DNA from: Candidatus Gordonibacter avicola | Lineage (GTDB): Bacteria > Actinomycetota > Coriobacteriia > Coriobacteriales > Eggerthellaceae | DNA: 64,000 nucleotides | NCBI GenBank assembly: GCA_019113915.1 | Contig: DXGM01000027.1 | Location: 1-64,000 of the forward strand | Direction: 5' to 3' | In this document: one piece after another, positions 34,630 to 43,273 of the stretch | Numbering within the stretch: position 1 is the stretch's first letter | Layout of the letters: every line of letters starts with the position of its first letter | Notes under the pieces: model-generated | Told to the model about the DNA's origin: nothing | Databases searched by the model: none | Seen by the model: only the letters and a program-made list of their open reading frames with translations | Position numbers and translations under genes: made by a program

Positions 34630-34660
34630 ACTCTAGCACACCGAAGCGGTGGTGTGTCAA
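34630..34660 (-). promoter_or_regulatory. promoter of the T-box/ECF operon
   Basis: TTGACA on the minus strand at 34660-34655 is a perfect -35; a weak -10 (TAGAGT) lies 19 bases further. It overlaps the stop codon of the TetR gene, leaving about 20 bases to the T-box leader. Confidence 0.55.
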
Positions 34661-35340
34661 GAAGAAATTTCTGCCGACGGGCCGCCCGCCTGCTCTCCCG
34701 CAGCAAGGTAGGTCATGACAAGATGGCGAATGTCGGCGGCGGTGGGTTCGCAGTTGCCGCTTACGTGCAGCATCGAACGCGTGCGCGCAAGGCCGATGGC
34801 CGAAGACGACGCCACCAGCACTTCATCGCGCAGCGGACGGTCGCTGAGCAGGCGTTTCTCGGGGTGACGCTCCAAGTAGGCATGCAGCCCACGGGCCATT
34901 GAACGCTGCATTTCTGGCACCTCACGGCGGTTCTGGAAAAACAGCTGCGGCATGGCTTCCAGCGCTTCGCGGCGCAAGCGCGCCAGGTCGTCATCGGGCT
35001 CGGTCACCAGCCGCGCGCCCACCACATCGGTGAGCACGTCCACGTAGCATTCCTCGGAGCGCTCTTCTAAAATCACGGCAAGCTGCTCCGGCTCGGGAAA
35101 GGGTTCAGTGCGCCCGGTGATGGCCGCCGCCTTCGACGAGAAGTAGTTGAAGAACGTCTTCTTGGAAATTTCCGCTCGCGCGCAGATGTCTTCCACGGTT
35201 ACGCCGTCGTATCCCCGCTCGATGACCAGCTCCAATGCCGCTCGCTCGACCGCCATGCGAGCCTTCAGCTTCTTACGGTACCGAAGTCCTTCCACCGGTG
35301 CCTGTCCCTGCTCCACGATTTCGCGCCGCCTCCCGTTCAT
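34657..35340 (-). CDS. TetR/AcrR-family regulator
   Basis: A 227-residue repressor. The N-terminal TetR helix-turn-helix is seen as RMAVERAALELVIERGYDGVTVEDICARAEISKKTFFNYF near residues 28-67. The C-terminal half is a variable ligand domain. The gene is divergent from the MFS-CBS transporter (233 bases apart). A perfect palindrome lies 14 bases before its start. It probably represses itself and the transporter. The ribosome site at 35340 is weak, so a slightly later start is possible. Confidence 0.9.
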   Translation of the reverse strand: MNGRRREIVEQGQAPVEGLRYRKKLKARMAVERAALELVIERGYDGVTVEDICARAEISKKTFFNYFSSKAAAITGRTEPFPEPEQLAVILEERSEECYVDVLTDVVGARLVTEPDDDLARLRREALEAMPQLFFQNRREVPEMQRSMARGLHAYLERHPEKRLLSDRPLRDEVLVASSSAIGLARTRSMLHVSGNCEPTAADIRHLVMTYLAAGEQAGGPSAEISS

Positions 35341-35353
35341 ATGTCACCCGGCT

Positions 35354-35373
35354 GACACTGTCCCCACAGTGTC
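35354..35373. promoter_or_regulatory. TetR operator candidate
   Basis: GACACTGT, four C, ACAGTGTC: a perfect 8-bp inverted repeat in the intergenic space between the divergent tetR and MFS genes, the usual form and place of a TetR-family operator. Confidence 0.7.
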
Positions 35374-35572
35374 GAAGTTGTCATGACGTTGTGCCGATTC
35401 GGTGAGGGTACCACAAGATGCGCCCGCACCACTTCCTTTTACCGAATAAATATTTATACTGAGTGTAAATCACTTCAGCCGCTTGCAAAGGCGTCTTCGA
35501 AGACGGGCCGCGCGCTCGTATCGGGGGCGCCTTTGTGTGCGGTGGCACATCTCGTATCGGAAGGAATGTTGT

Positions 35573-37573
35573 ATGGGTCTTACTCGCAAGCAAATTATCA
35601 TGTTGGCGGTGCTCGTGTTCGGCACGTTTGTCACCGTTTTGAACCAGACTGTTGTGGCGCCGGCGCTGCCGTCCGTCATGGCCGAAATGAGCGTGGATGC
35701 TGCCACGGCGCAGTGGCTCACTACGGGGTTTACGCTGGTCAACGCTATCATGATTCCCATTACGGCGTTTCTTACCGACCGCTTCACCACCAAGCGGCTG
35801 TTCCTCGTGTCCATGGTTATCTTTACGGTGGGCAGCGCGCTGGCCGGTTGGGGGCCGAACTTCGGCGTGCTTTTGCTGGGACGCCTCGTACAGGCGGCGG
35901 GCGCGGGCATTCTTATGCCACTCGTTATGACCGTGCTCATGTGGACCTTCCCCGTGGACAAGCGCGGCACGGCCATGGGACTGTTCGGCGTGGTTATCGC
36001 GTTCGGTCCGGCCATTGGCCCCACGGTGGCGGGCGTCATCATCGACCGCTACACCTGGCACGACATGTTCTACATCATTACGGTGCTGTCGGCGATTGTT
36101 GTGGTCATTGGTGCCGTGGTGCTGCAGAAAGGCGGCGACACGAACAAGGATGTCACGCTTGACGTACCGTCGGTCATACTGTCCTCGCTCGGCTTCGGCG
36201 GGCTTCTGTATGGCTTGTCCACCATTGGCTCGTACGGCCTGCGCGCCGACGCTATCGCGGGTACGCTCGTGGGCGTGGTGGCGCTCGTGTTCTTCTTCCG
36301 CCGTCAGCTGAAGATGGAACATCCCATGCTGCAGGTGCGCGTGCTGGCAAACCGCAAGTTCCTCATTGCTACCATCATCGGCATGCTGGTGCAGGGCGCA
36401 CTTCTGGCCGCCGGCATTTTGGTGCCCATCTACCTGCAGTCGCTCATGGGTTACTCGGCGACGGTGTCGGGCTTGGTGCTGCTGCCGGGTGCCATCATCA
36501 TGGGCGCCATGGGCCCTATCGCGGGTCGTCTGTTCGACAAGCATGGGCCGCGCGTGCTGGCACTGGTGGGCATGGGCGTGCTCACGCTGACAACATTCTG
36601 CTTCGCCTTCCTTGGCACCGAGACGGGACTCATCATGCTGACGGTGCTGTACACGGTGCGCCTGTTCTCGCTGTCACTGGTGAACATGCCTATTACCACG
36701 TGGGGCATGAACGCGCTCGACAACGTGTTGGTGAACCACGGCACCTCGGTGAACAACACGTTTCGCCAGGTGGCGGGCTCGCTGGGCACCGCCATTATCG
36801 TGTCGGCATCCACCATTGCCACCAACACTGGCTCACGCGTGATGACGCCCACCCAGGCGAGCATTTTCGGCATTGACGTGGCGTTTGCGCTGGCGGGCGT
36901 GCTGTGCCTCATCGGCTTTATCATGGTGGTGTTCCTGGTGAAGAACCGCCCGGGCGACTCCGCCGCGAAGGATAAGGACAACGCGCGCCGCACGGTGCTT
37001 GAGTCCATCATGAAGCGCGACGTGTTCACGCTGCCCGCCAACGCCACCGTGGCCGAGGCCATGAAACTGCTGGTGGACAAGCACATCAGCGCCGCACCGC
37101 TGGTGAATGCCGAGGGCAAGGCCGTCGGGTTTGTGTCAGACGGTGACATCATGCGCTACCTGTCGAAGCGCAGCGCCATGGTGATGGACCCGGTAGTCAT
37201 GATCATGCAGACCGTGGACACCGATACCAGCAACTCGGACTTCGCGCGCAAGCTGGACGCGCTCATGGGCATGCCCGCCACCAGCATTGGCGCGAAGGGT
37301 ATCATCGGCGTGGATGTGCACGCCGACTTGCCCGAGGTGTGCCGCGTGCTGGGCGAGAACCACCTGAAGAAGGTGCCCGTGCTGGACGAGGGCCAGATTG
37401 TGGGCGTGATCAACCGCTCCGACATCACGCACTATTCCATGGAGAAGTACCTGGCCGAACGCGGCGAAGAGGCGTTCGTTGGCGGTGGTGGCAACAACGG
37501 CCCGTCGAAGCTTGAGCGTGCCGAAGAGGCCGCCGCCCTGCCGGACGACGAAGCGGTGGCGAGTTCGATTTAG
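35573..37573 (+). CDS. MFS drug transporter (DHA2 type) fused to CBS domains
   Basis: A 666-residue protein. Residues 1-470 are a 14-helix major-facilitator transporter with DHA2 signatures (NQTVVAPALPSVMAEM near the N-terminus, PLVMTVLMWTFP, GLVLLPGAI). Residues about 480-640 are a pair of CBS domains (MKRDVFTLPANATVAEAMKLL and GVDVHADLPEVCRVLGENHLKKVPVLDEGQIVGVI). CBS pairs bind adenine nucleotides, so transport may be gated by energy state. The start at 35573 has GGAAGGA upstream. It is divergent from tetR. The CBS fusion is unusual for this transporter class. Confidence 0.92.
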   Translation: MGLTRKQIIMLAVLVFGTFVTVLNQTVVAPALPSVMAEMSVDAATAQWLTTGFTLVNAIMIPITAFLTDRFTTKRLFLVSMVIFTVGSALAGWGPNFGVLLLGRLVQAAGAGILMPLVMTVLMWTFPVDKRGTAMGLFGVVIAFGPAIGPTVAGVIIDRYTWHDMFYIITVLSAIVVVIGAVVLQKGGDTNKDVTLDVPSVILSSLGFGGLLYGLSTIGSYGLRADAIAGTLVGVVALVFFFRRQLKMEHPMLQVRVLANRKFLIATIIGMLVQGALLAAGILVPIYLQSLMGYSATVSGLVLLPGAIIMGAMGPIAGRLFDKHGPRVLALVGMGVLTLTTFCFAFLGTETGLIMLTVLYTVRLFSLSLVNMPITTWGMNALDNVLVNHGTSVNNTFRQVAGSLGTAIIVSASTIATNTGSRVMTPTQASIFGIDVAFALAGVLCLIGFIMVVFLVKNRPGDSAAKDKDNARRTVLESIMKRDVFTLPANATVAEAMKLLVDKHISAAPLVNAEGKAVGFVSDGDIMRYLSKRSAMVMDPVVMIMQTVDTDTSNSDFARKLDALMGMPATSIGAKGIIGVDVHADLPEVCRVLGENHLKKVPVLDEGQIVGVINRSDITHYSMEKYLAERGEEAFVGGGGNNGPSKLERAEEAAALPDDEAVASSI

Positions 37574-37592
37574 CGCGAGGTTGGTTTTTTTG

Positions 37593-37634
37593 CTGGCAGG
37601 TACGGGGTTGCAACGGTAACCCCGCACCCGCCAG
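37593..37634. terminator. hairpin between convergent genes
   Basis: CTGGC..CGGGGTT pairs with AACCCCG..GCCAG around a short loop. It lies between the convergent MFS-CBS and slipin stop codons and probably ends one or both transcripts. There is no T-tract directly after either side. Confidence 0.5.
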
Positions 37635-37645
37635 AGTCTCTGTGG

Positions 37646-38674
37646 TTAGTTGGTGCTTGAGCTGGGGGTATCGTGCGCGGCAGGCTTTTGTTCGACAAAA
37701 CCTTCGCTGAAGGCGCTCGGAACTACCAGCGTGCCGCCCGAGTGTTTCACGCTTTCGTAGGCCAGGTGCATCGTGCGCAGGCGCAGGGCATCCTGGTCGC
37801 CGTCGTACACCTCTGAGGCGTCTTTCAGCATTTCGGAGATATCCTTTTCGGCCTCGGCCAGCACCATGCGGGCGTTGCGCTCGCGCTCGGCCACCGCCTC
37901 AATAGCCATGGCCTCCTGTAACTCCTTCGGCACCACAATATCGCGTATCTCCACGTCAATGATCGTAATGCCCCAGGGGTTCAGCTTTTCTTCGATAGCT
38001 TCTTTTAGTTCCTCGTCCAGTTGGTCGCGGCGCGTGGCCACCTCGGCTACCGTCGCGCGACCGATAGCCTTGCGCATGGCCGTCTGTGCGATCCACGACA
38101 CGGCTGAGGCGTAATCTTCCACCTCCACGGTGGCGCTTTTCGCACTCCACACCATCCAGAACAGGACGGCATCCACGTTGATGGGCACGAGGTCGGACGT
38201 GAGCGTTTCCTCCGCGCCGAAGTATGTGGCCGAGACGCGCTGGTCGATGCGCAGCGTGTAAAATTCTACGATAGGCCAGGTGAACACCACACCCGGCCCA
38301 GCCACGCGGTTGAATTTGCCGAGGCGCAGCACAACCGCTTTCTCCCACTCCAGCACAATGTGGATGGACGACGAGGCGAGCCACCCCGCCAACGCCGCCA
38401 CAAGAATGGCCGCCAGGCCGATGCCACCCAGCGCAAAGTGTGCGACAGCCAGCACAAGAGTTGCCGCCACCACAAACACCACCAGGGCGAACACCACGGC
38501 GCCGTTGCGCGAGGCGCGCGGGCGGCCGGTGTTCAGGTGCGCTCCGCCCGCCGACCAGGGCATTGTTGCGCCCGTTGCCTGCGCTGGCGCGCCCCCGCCC
38601 GCCGCGGCTGACCCGCCCGCCGCGTGGAAGGCCGAGGCCGCCGTCGAGGCATCTCCGTTCTTGTTGCGCTTCAT
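37646..38674 (-). CDS. SPFH/slipin membrane protein (module 1)
   Basis: A 342-residue stomatin-like protein. An Ala/Gly-rich cytoplasmic N-terminus of 55 residues is followed by two hydrophobic segments (residues 58-105). The SPFH core follows: EWEKAVVLRLGKFNRVAGPGVVFTWP, a DQRVSATYF segment, and a long charged helix from residue 230. Slipins oligomerise in membranes and organise microdomains. It is the last gene of the TorD-NrfD-GntR-slipin unit, 32 bases after the GntR gene. Two close relatives occur at 47440 and 55352, in the same company. Confidence 0.9.
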   Translation of the reverse strand: MKRNKNGDASTAASAFHAAGGSAAAGGGAPAQATGATMPWSAGGAHLNTGRPRASRNGAVVFALVVFVVAATLVLAVAHFALGGIGLAAILVAALAGWLASSSIHIVLEWEKAVVLRLGKFNRVAGPGVVFTWPIVEFYTLRIDQRVSATYFGAEETLTSDLVPINVDAVLFWMVWSAKSATVEVEDYASAVSWIAQTAMRKAIGRATVAEVATRRDQLDEELKEAIEEKLNPWGITIIDVEIRDIVVPKELQEAMAIEAVAERERNARMVLAEAEKDISEMLKDASEVYDGDQDALRLRTMHLAYESVKHSGGTLVVPSAFSEGFVEQKPAAHDTPSSSTN

Positions 38675-38706
38675 GTACCCGCTCCCTTCGCCATCGGGCT
38701 CGCCGG

Positions 38707-39105
38707 TTAGTTGCCGGCGTCCCGCTTGCTTTTCGCTTCCTTCACGCTGCGCGCGAACTGCTCTTCGATGTCTTCCAGCGTCATGCCCAGTTCAAAGCAG
38801 CGTTTGAGGTATTCGCTCGTTACAATTTCGGCCGTCGACGAAATGCTGACACCCGGCTTGTCGCTCACATCCAACACGAACGCGCCCTGGCGGCGCTTTG
38901 ACTGAATGTAGCCGTCCTGCTCCAGGCTCATGTACACCTTGCTGACGGTGTTGTAGTTCACCTCGACGTCGGCGGCCAGGCCGCGCACGGTGGGCAGCTG
39001 GTCACCGGGCTTGTAATACCCCGAGGTGATGAGGTAGATGAACCGGTTTTTCAGCTGCAGCCAAATGGGAATGCTGCTTTTCTCGTTTATCTCGAAGAGG
39101 GCCAC
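38707..39105 (-). CDS. GntR-family regulator, YtrA-like (module 1)
   Basis: A 132-residue protein. The winged helix-turn-helix of GntR type (IPIWLQLKNRFIYLITSGYY, GDQLPTVRGLAADVEVNYNTVSKVY) fills residues 8-80. Only about 50 residues follow, with no ligand-binding fold, as in the YtrA subfamily. The GTG at 39105 is chosen because AGGA lies 8 bases upstream and it falls after the NrfD stop. It probably autoregulates the NrfD-GntR-slipin unit. The short helical tail may be the dimerisation part. Confidence 0.88.
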   Translation of the reverse strand: MALFEINEKSSIPIWLQLKNRFIYLITSGYYKPGDQLPTVRGLAADVEVNYNTVSKVYMSLEQDGYIQSKRRQGAFVLDVSDKPGVSISSTAEIVTSEYLKRCFELGMTLEDIEEQFARSVKEAKSKRDAGN

Positions 39106-39115
39106 GGGGTCTGTC

Positions 39116-40069
39116 CTATTCCAATCGAAGCGTGTGCGCGCTGGGGGTTTCCTGCAGTTCGAGGGCGCGGTGCGTGCCGGCATCCACGAGGGACGCGCGC
39201 AGGCAGAAGCCACCCACCAGCACAAACACCGCCGCCAGGGCGAGCACGGTGCGGGCAGGCGGAAGCGGCAGACGCATGGCGAACACCTCTAGCGCGAGGG
39301 GCACCACAAGCCCACAGGCCGCGAAGCCAATCCACCACAGGGTTGCTTGTGCACCCGCGACCAGGCTTTCGGCCGAGGTTACCGCCGCGGGGTGACTACT
39401 TGCGAGTGAGAGCCCAACAAGGGCCGCCGCGCAGAGAGCTTCTGCCACGATGAGTGCGAGGTCGACGCGCACGAGGGTGCGCACCAGGCGCTCGACCGGC
39501 GGGTCGAGCGGGCCCGCGAAGCGCGCACTTGCCAGCATGGCGGCGATGCCGCACGAGAGCGACGACAGCACGAACAACACCGGGATCAGGGGTGTTTGCC
39601 AGAACGCGACCCCACCCAAACTTTGCAGCAACAAACCCGTGTACAGCATGGCCGCACATCCCGCGACCACGGCCACCCCTTCGACCACGGCTATCACGGT
39701 GCGTGGCACCGCCGGCAGGTACGCGAAGCGCACCGCCGCGAGAAACGCCCCGCACGTAAGAAGCGCCACCAGCACGTAGGCTCCCACCGAGAGGAACGTG
39801 GGAGCGGGGTTCGCCAGCAGCACATCAATGCGGTCGACGCGTCCGAGGTCAAACACGAGGCACAGCACGCCCGCCACCACGGCCGCGAAACCGGCAAGCA
39901 GCGTGAAGGCCACAAGGCGCTCGGCCGGCAGCGCCTCGTCAAGCGACACGCGCGCCGTCACGCCAAACGACTGCTTGAGCCACACGAGGTCAACAAGCGA
40001 GACAAGCGCGAGGGCACCCGCCCCGGCACCGCCGAGGAAGAGGTAAGCCGTCGTCAACGTGCCGAACAT
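39116..40069 (-). CDS. NrfD/DmsC-like membrane subunit (module 1)
   Basis: A 317-residue polytopic protein with about eight membrane helices. It opens MFGTLTTAYLFLGGAGAGAL, a pattern shared by the NrfD proteins at 48958 and 56402. It contains LCLVFDLGRVDRID, the conserved Asp/Arg region of the family. NrfD proteins accept quinol electrons or anchor FeS subunits. No FeS partner is encoded next to it; the nearest is the operon at 42023-46338, which has its own distinct NrfD. It precedes a GntR regulator and a slipin gene, as in the other two modules. Confidence 0.88.
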   Translation of the reverse strand: MFGTLTTAYLFLGGAGAGALALVSLVDLVWLKQSFGVTARVSLDEALPAERLVAFTLLAGFAAVVAGVLCLVFDLGRVDRIDVLLANPAPTFLSVGAYVLVALLTCGAFLAAVRFAYLPAVPRTVIAVVEGVAVVAGCAAMLYTGLLLQSLGGVAFWQTPLIPVLFVLSSLSCGIAAMLASARFAGPLDPPVERLVRTLVRVDLALIVAEALCAAALVGLSLASSHPAAVTSAESLVAGAQATLWWIGFAACGLVVPLALEVFAMRLPLPPARTVLALAAVFVLVGGFCLRASLVDAGTHRALELQETPSAHTLRLE

Positions 40070-40144
40070 GGCCCCTCCCCTCGCGTGTGATGTCCCTGAT
40101 GTGTGCTGCCTTCTGCGGCACTTTTGTCAGTATCCCACAAAAGA

Positions 40145-40169
40145 GACACCGTGCCTATGACACGGTGTC
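40145..40169 (-). terminator. hairpin after the TorD-like gene
   Basis: GACACCGTG pairs perfectly with CACGGTGTC around a 7-base loop, followed on the minus strand by TCTTTT. It sits between the TorD-like gene and the NrfD gene of module 1 and could also act as an operator. Confidence 0.6.
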
Positions 40170-40202
40170 ATATATCTGAGGTTGTTGTATGCCGGATGGC
40201 GC

Positions 40203-40886
40203 TTATGCGACGGCGGCCGCCAGCAGATGGGCGCAGGCGCGGTAGAGAGGCACGCGCGCGTCGGCGGCAAGGTGCTCGGCGAAGGCGGGCATCCAGACGC
40301 GCGCATGTTCGGCGAGGAACGTCTCGTAGGCGGCAGCGGGCGAACCACCAGGCAGATCTTCTGCCGCTGGCGCCGATTCGGGAACAGGCGCACCCGCCGC
40401 GCGCAGGGCGAGGTGTTCCAACAGTTCGCACTCGGTGGCGGCGTGATCGAGCGGCTCGTTCGTGCCCTCGGGTCGGCCCAGGCCACAGGCGCGACAGAAA
40501 CGCTCCACCTCCATGGAGTGCGGGTTCACGAACAGCAGTGGCTGCACGCCCTCTTCCTTGGCGCGCCACACGCCTTCGAAGGGCGGGCAGGCGGGCTCAG
40601 GGGCACCCACAAACAGGCGCGTGGCCTCCACGCGCAGGTCGCTGAGAAGTGCTGCCGGGTCGGGCGGCTCGATGCCCGCGGCGGGCGCGCCCGGCACACC
40701 CTCAAGCCAGCCTTCGGGAAGCGTGAGGTCCAGCACGTCAGCCACCTCGGCGGCCGCCAGCGCCCACTCCCCCGACGCCACCGCGTCAGCAAGCGTCCCA
40801 TCCGGATAGCGCAACGTCAGGGCCAAAAGTTCCCAGGTCGTAGCACGTGCCACCCACATCTGATCAACCATCGTCTCTTCGCCCAT
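40203..40886 (-). CDS. TorD-like molybdoenzyme chaperone
   Basis: A 227-residue soluble helical protein of the TorD/DmsD family. Visible features are LLALTLRYPDGTLADAVASG near residue 25, a RLFVGAPEPACPPFEGVW segment, and the C-terminal helices around AEHARVWMPAFAEHLA. Such chaperones bind the Tat signal of the catalytic subunit until molybdopterin is loaded. The ATG at 40886 follows GAGAGGA by 7 bases. It lies between the cytochrome b gene and the NrfD module; its client is probably the catalytic subunit at 43897. Confidence 0.85.
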   Translation of the reverse strand: MGEETMVDQMWVARATTWELLALTLRYPDGTLADAVASGEWALAAAEVADVLDLTLPEGWLEGVPGAPAAGIEPPDPAALLSDLRVEATRLFVGAPEPACPPFEGVWRAKEEGVQPLLFVNPHSMEVERFCRACGLGRPEGTNEPLDHAATECELLEHLALRAAGAPVPESAPAAEDLPGGSPAAAYETFLAEHARVWMPAFAEHLAADARVPLYRACAHLLAAAVA

Positions 40887-41068
40887 GGCGACGTCCTCTC
40901 TCTTTCCAAGCAAGCGCCCACTAATCCCTAAAATAATACCACGACCCTACCGTTTCCAAGAGCGGAGGGCGCTTTCCCCGGCCGTCGTGATCAAGGAAGT
41001 TTTCGCCTGCGTAGCGCACGTCAAAACGGCCCGCGTTCAGAAAGTTCAAACAAGCGGCAACCTTCGAA

Positions 41069-41518
41069 TTACTGATGACTTTCATCTTTTTTCTTCCCCA
41101 TCAGACTGGCGAACCAACGCCAGTGGACTACCACGTGCACCAGCAGCAACGCGAGCAGTGCCTTCGCGGAAATGGCATGCAGGGGGTCCCAGAAGTAGTA
41201 GTCATCTGCGAAAAAGCCGAAAGCGGGAAGCACGGCGCCGGACACCAGCAATCCCGACACGGTGCACACGACAAAAGCAATCAGGATAAGTGCATCCAGT
41301 ACCAGGTTGCCGAGGTGCGCCCACGAATGCGCAGCGAGCGAGCCCTTGATAGTGTCGACAATCCAGTCGACGTGCACCACCACGTGCACGAAAAAAACCG
41401 CCGCCAGCGCAAGGCCGAGCCACTCATGCAGCGCGATGCCCGTAAGCGCAGGCGTGGCTACCACCAAAAACACCACGAGTGCCACCACATCAATGGCGAG
41501 GTTCTTGCCTTTTTCCAT
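41069..41518 (-). CDS. DUF4405-type cytochrome b membrane protein
   Basis: A 149-residue protein with four membrane helices and membrane histidines positioned for b-haem (TGIALHEWLG, FFVHVVVHVDW, DPLHAISAK, LVHVVVHWRW). The C-terminus is basic. The ATG at 41518 has AAGGGGG 8 bases upstream; an ATG two codons earlier has poor spacing. It directly follows the small c-type cytochrome gene and likely passes electrons between quinol and that protein. DUF4405 assignment is from overall pattern. Confidence 0.8.
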   Translation of the reverse strand: MEKGKNLAIDVVALVVFLVVATPALTGIALHEWLGLALAAVFFVHVVVHVDWIVDTIKGSLAAHSWAHLGNLVLDALILIAFVVCTVSGLLVSGAVLPAFGFFADDYYFWDPLHAISAKALLALLLVHVVVHWRWFASLMGKKKDESHQ

Positions 41519-41531
41519 GGTCATCGCCCCC

Positions 41532-41888
41532 TTACAGTTTCCGCACGAGCAGCACAAGGCCCACAACCAGCGCCACCGGGGCAAGCACCCACAGATTCAA
41601 GCTGGCATCGGAAGGCTGGTAGTAACGCGTGGTCAGCGTGTCCCAGGCGTGGCATTCCACCGAAGCACACGTGGCCTCAGGGCACGACATCTCGTGCGCG
41701 CCGTCGGGCTGGGGCACGGCGTCGAAGCCATGGCACGCCCCACTTGCGCACGCCGTGGCCGGACAGGGCGAGCTGGGCGTGATGCATTGCGGAAGCCCTA
41801 CGCGCTCGTCCGCTAGCGCACCTGCCGCAAACACCACGGCTCCTACCAGCAGAAACGCCACGACGGTGAGCAGTGTTTTTCTGAGCAT
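41532..41888 (-). CDS. membrane-anchored dihaem c-type cytochrome with CX4CH motifs
   Basis: A 118-residue protein with an N-terminal signal or anchor helix and a C-terminal membrane helix (LWVLAPVALVVGLVLLV). The exposed middle has two haem-like motifs of CX4CH form, CASGACH and CASVECH, each preceded by another cysteine six residues before (CPATAC and CPEATC). CX4CH occurs in cytochrome c3-type proteins. It lies in the operon between the NrfD subunit and a cytochrome b, so an electron-transfer role to a periplasmic reductase is likely. No CXXCH is present. Confidence 0.75.
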   Translation of the reverse strand: MLRKTLLTVVAFLLVGAVVFAAGALADERVGLPQCITPSSPCPATACASGACHGFDAVPQPDGAHEMSCPEATCASVECHAWDTLTTRYYQPSDASLNLWVLAPVALVVGLVLLVRKL

Positions 41889-41912
41889 ACGAATACACCG
41901 TCCTCAAGTGAT

Positions 41913-41961
41913 GAAGAGCGCTCACACCGCAGGTGTCAGACGAGGCGGTGGAGCGCTCTTC
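41913..41961 (-). terminator. hairpin after the NrfD gene of Mo cluster 1
   Basis: GAAGAGCGCTC-ACACCGC pairs with GCGGTG-GAGCGCTCTTC. A nearly identical hairpin follows the paralogous NrfD gene at 50101-50147. It may reduce expression of the genes downstream rather than end the operon. Confidence 0.6.
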
Positions 41962-42022
41962 AAGGGAGCGGATGCGCGCCGAACTGGGGAGGGAGTGGCC
42001 CGGCGCGCTCCGAGCGAATAGG

Positions 42023-43255
42023 CTAGCGTACGTCCTCCGAGATAGGCGGGCGCAGGGGCAGGAACTTCAACCCGACAAGCAACAGAAGCACGCCGAGTCC
42101 TATCACGCCAAGCATGACACCGAACTCAAGAGCCGAGGGCGTGTAGACCATGCCCTGGTAAGCACCGGTCATGCCGCCCGTCCAATCGGTGACCGTAAGA
42201 GAGGTCATCGGGCCTGCATAGTCGATATTCGGAATCTGGAAGCCACCGACCAGCAGTTGTACGCGCTTGCAGAGGATGCCGATGATAGCGAGCAGGCTTG
42301 CCACGATGAGCAGCGGGTTTGTGCGCAGCTTGGGCACGAAGCACACCACGGCGGCCAGCGCGCAGCCAATGATTTCAATCCAGAAGAAGGGTGCGAGCGG
42401 GCCAGATACCAGCATAGCCACCTGATCGGCACCACTTCCTGCCGGGAAGGCGCTCGTGAGCAAATCGCAGCCGAAAAAGTAGAGGTCAACGCAGACAAAC
42501 GCCCCGAGCATTTTCGCCATCTTGACGATATTTGTTTGCGCTACGTCCAAGTAGCCCGCCTTACGAAGTGCGATGACCACTACGAGGACGAGCGCGGTGC
42601 CGCACACGAGCGCGGAAGACACAAACCAGGGAGCAAGCAAGGCGGTATACCAGAGTTCATGCGCCTGCTGCAGCCCGAAGATCCAAGCGGTCACACTGTG
42701 CACGAGCACGGCGCATACAAGCGCAAACACGCTGACCACACGCAGAGCGACCTGGGATACTTTGCCTGCCTCGGCGCGCAGGGTGGCCCAGAGATAGACG
42801 ATAGACAAAATGAGGTACACGGCCAGCACAATGATGTCCCACATGAGTGGCGAACCTAAGTTGGAGTACGCGAACAACTCCCACAGGCGAGCGGGTTGGC
42901 CCAGGTCAACAACCACGAATCCAATAGCCAACACGGTGCAGCAGATGGATGTCCACACGGCCACCTTACTGATGCCGCCGAAACCTTCCATGCCGAAAGC
43001 GCGCGGCACCGACGAAATGATGAGGCCACCGGCCGACAAGCCCACCAGGAACATAAACATGGTGATGTAAAGTCCCCACGAATCCAGGTTGCGCATGTTC
43101 GTTTGCACAAGGCCACCCGAAAGCTGCATCACCCATAAACCAATACCTGCAACCGTAACCACCGCTGCCACCACAATGGCGATGTTGAGCCCCTTGCCCC
43201 CGAACGCGGCAGCAGGAGCCTGAGGCGACGTTGTCGCCTGATTATTCTCAGACAT
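42023..43255 (-). CDS. NrfD/PsrC-type membrane subunit of Mo oxidoreductase 1
   Basis: A 410-residue protein with about ten membrane helices. It opens with a short soluble tail, then FGGKGLNIAIVVAAVV and LDSWGLYITMFMFLVGLSAGG, typical of the PsrC/NrfD quinol-binding subunit. It is almost identical over most of its length to the protein at 50212-51441. The start at 43255 is preceded by a clear purine tract and follows the FeS gene by 18 bases. It completes a catalytic/FeS/anchor complex. GC content is ordinary here but drops in the two genes upstream. Confidence 0.92.
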   Translation of the reverse strand: MSENNQATTSPQAPAAAFGGKGLNIAIVVAAVVTVAGIGLWVMQLSGGLVQTNMRNLDSWGLYITMFMFLVGLSAGGLIISSVPRAFGMEGFGGISKVAVWTSICCTVLAIGFVVVDLGQPARLWELFAYSNLGSPLMWDIIVLAVYLILSIVYLWATLRAEAGKVSQVALRVVSVFALVCAVLVHSVTAWIFGLQQAHELWYTALLAPWFVSSALVCGTALVLVVVIALRKAGYLDVAQTNIVKMAKMLGAFVCVDLYFFGCDLLTSAFPAGSGADQVAMLVSGPLAPFFWIEIIGCALAAVVCFVPKLRTNPLLIVASLLAIIGILCKRVQLLVGGFQIPNIDYAGPMTSLTVTDWTGGMTGAYQGMVYTPSALEFGVMLGVIGLGVLLLLVGLKFLPLRPPISEDVR

Positions 43256-43273
43256 AATGTTCTCCTTATCAGC

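Noticed and set aside
34072-34656. Protein-coding frames in the T-box leader (for example a plus-strand frame across 34382-34570)
   Set aside because: The region is fully explained by promoter, Stem I, T-box and terminator.
39116-40069. Reading the module NrfD proteins as the anchors of the two Mo operons
   Set aside because: Each Mo operon already has its own distinct, longer NrfD gene directly after the FeS gene.
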